This document shows, one piece after another, positions 6,493 to 6,769 of a DNA stretch of 6,769 bases. Below the pieces are notes generated by a model. That model was given only the letters and a program-made list of their open reading frames with translations. It was not told where the DNA came from and did not search any database. The translations under genes were made by a program, and so were the position numbers. Source of the stretch: DASYSL01 sp036003365 (GTDB lineage Bacteria > Eisenbacteria > RBG-16-71-46 > DASYSL01); contig DASYSL010000163.1 of the NCBI GenBank assembly GCA_036003365.1, forward strand, positions 1 to 6,769, given 5' to 3'. The number at the start of each line of letters is the position of its first letter. The stretch's first letter is position 1.

Positions 6493-6769
6493 CTGCGCAC
6501 CTTTCTCCTCACCGCGCTCGCGCTCCTCGCCTTCGCCGCCAATTCGATTCTGTGCCGATTCGCGCTCGGCTCGGGCAGTATCGACGCCGCGAGCTTCACG
6601 AGCATCCGCCTCGCCTCCGGGGCCGTCGCGCTGCTCCTCATTCCCTCCGCGACGGGCCGCACGCACGCACGCTGGAATCCAATCTCGGCGGCCATGCTCT
6701 TCGCCTATGCCATCGGTTTCTCCTTCGCCTATCGACAGTTGGCCGCCGGAACCGGCGCGCTGCTTCTTT
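6493..6769 (+). CDS. EamA/DMT family transporter, N-terminal part (3' end outside window), non-canonical start
   Basis: After the kinase stop (TAG 6487-6489) the same frame continues open to the window edge, about 92 codons. It encodes a clear EamA N-terminus: helix 1 TFLLTALALLAFAANSILCR, a short loop, SFTSIRLASGAVALLLIP (helix 2), a basic loop, then ISAAMLFAYAIGFSFAYRQL (helix 3) running into AAGTGALLL. The 'N S-x-L-C-R' and 'GTGALL' blocks are typical of this transporter family. No ATG, GTG or TTG occurs in frame before the ATG at 6694, which would drop the first two helices. The best-placed start is CTG at 6493, giving (M)RTFLLTALALL; GGA at 6483-6485 lies seven bases upstream as a weak Shine-Dalgarno. 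The alternative is a sequence error or a mutated start. The gene follows the kinase by only 3 bases, suggesting coupled translation. Substrate unknown. Confidence 0.75.
   Translation, partial: MRTFLLTALALLAFAANSILCRFALGSGSIDAASFTSIRLASGAVALLLIPSATGRTHARWNPISAAMLFAYAIGFSFAYRQLAAGTGALLL

Overview
The window is GC-rich, densely packed bacterial DNA. All five genes lie on the + strand, and the junctions are an 8-base overlap and gaps of 20, 25 and 3 bases. In order they are: the 3' end of an EamA/DMT-type transporter; a DCC1-like (DUF393) thioredoxin-like domain fused to a lipase maturation factor (LMF) membrane domain; a full-length acetyl-CoA synthetase (acs); a soluble Ser/Thr protein kinase with a TolB-like domain and a TPR tail; and the 5' end of a second EamA/DMT-type transporter. 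I see no RNA genes, CRISPR, insertion sequences, phage genes or long non-coding stretches.

Organism: the kinase-TolB-TPR architecture, the DCC1-LMF fusion and the strong C/G preference at third codon positions suggest an environmental Acidobacteriota-, Gemmatimonadota- or Eisenbacteria-like lineage, perhaps a metagenome-assembled genome. This is inferred from gene types only; there is no rRNA or phylogenetic marker here.

Regulation: the tight packing looks like an operon, but the two ATG-started genes (acs and the kinase) have no Shine-Dalgarno sequence. Each instead has a TAGAYT hexamer ending exactly six bases before the ATG. At acs this comes with a TTGCCC box 17 bases further upstream. 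That is the layout of promoters producing leaderless mRNA, so acs and the kinase are probably transcribed separately. The kinase version is overlapped by a perfect 7-bp inverted repeat that begins with the acs stop codon.

Function: Acs activates acetate to acetyl-CoA. The DCC1-LMF protein is probably a membrane protein with a redox-active site, possibly for folding or export of a secreted or membrane client. The kinase is probably a cytosolic signalling protein with a protein-interaction tail. Nothing directly links these three functions, and I see no clear new multi-gene system. The points most worth a second look are the paired leaderless promoters, the last transporter's lack of a normal start codon, the inverted repeat over the kinase promoter, the DCC1-LMF fusion, and a codon-usage change inside the kinase gene.
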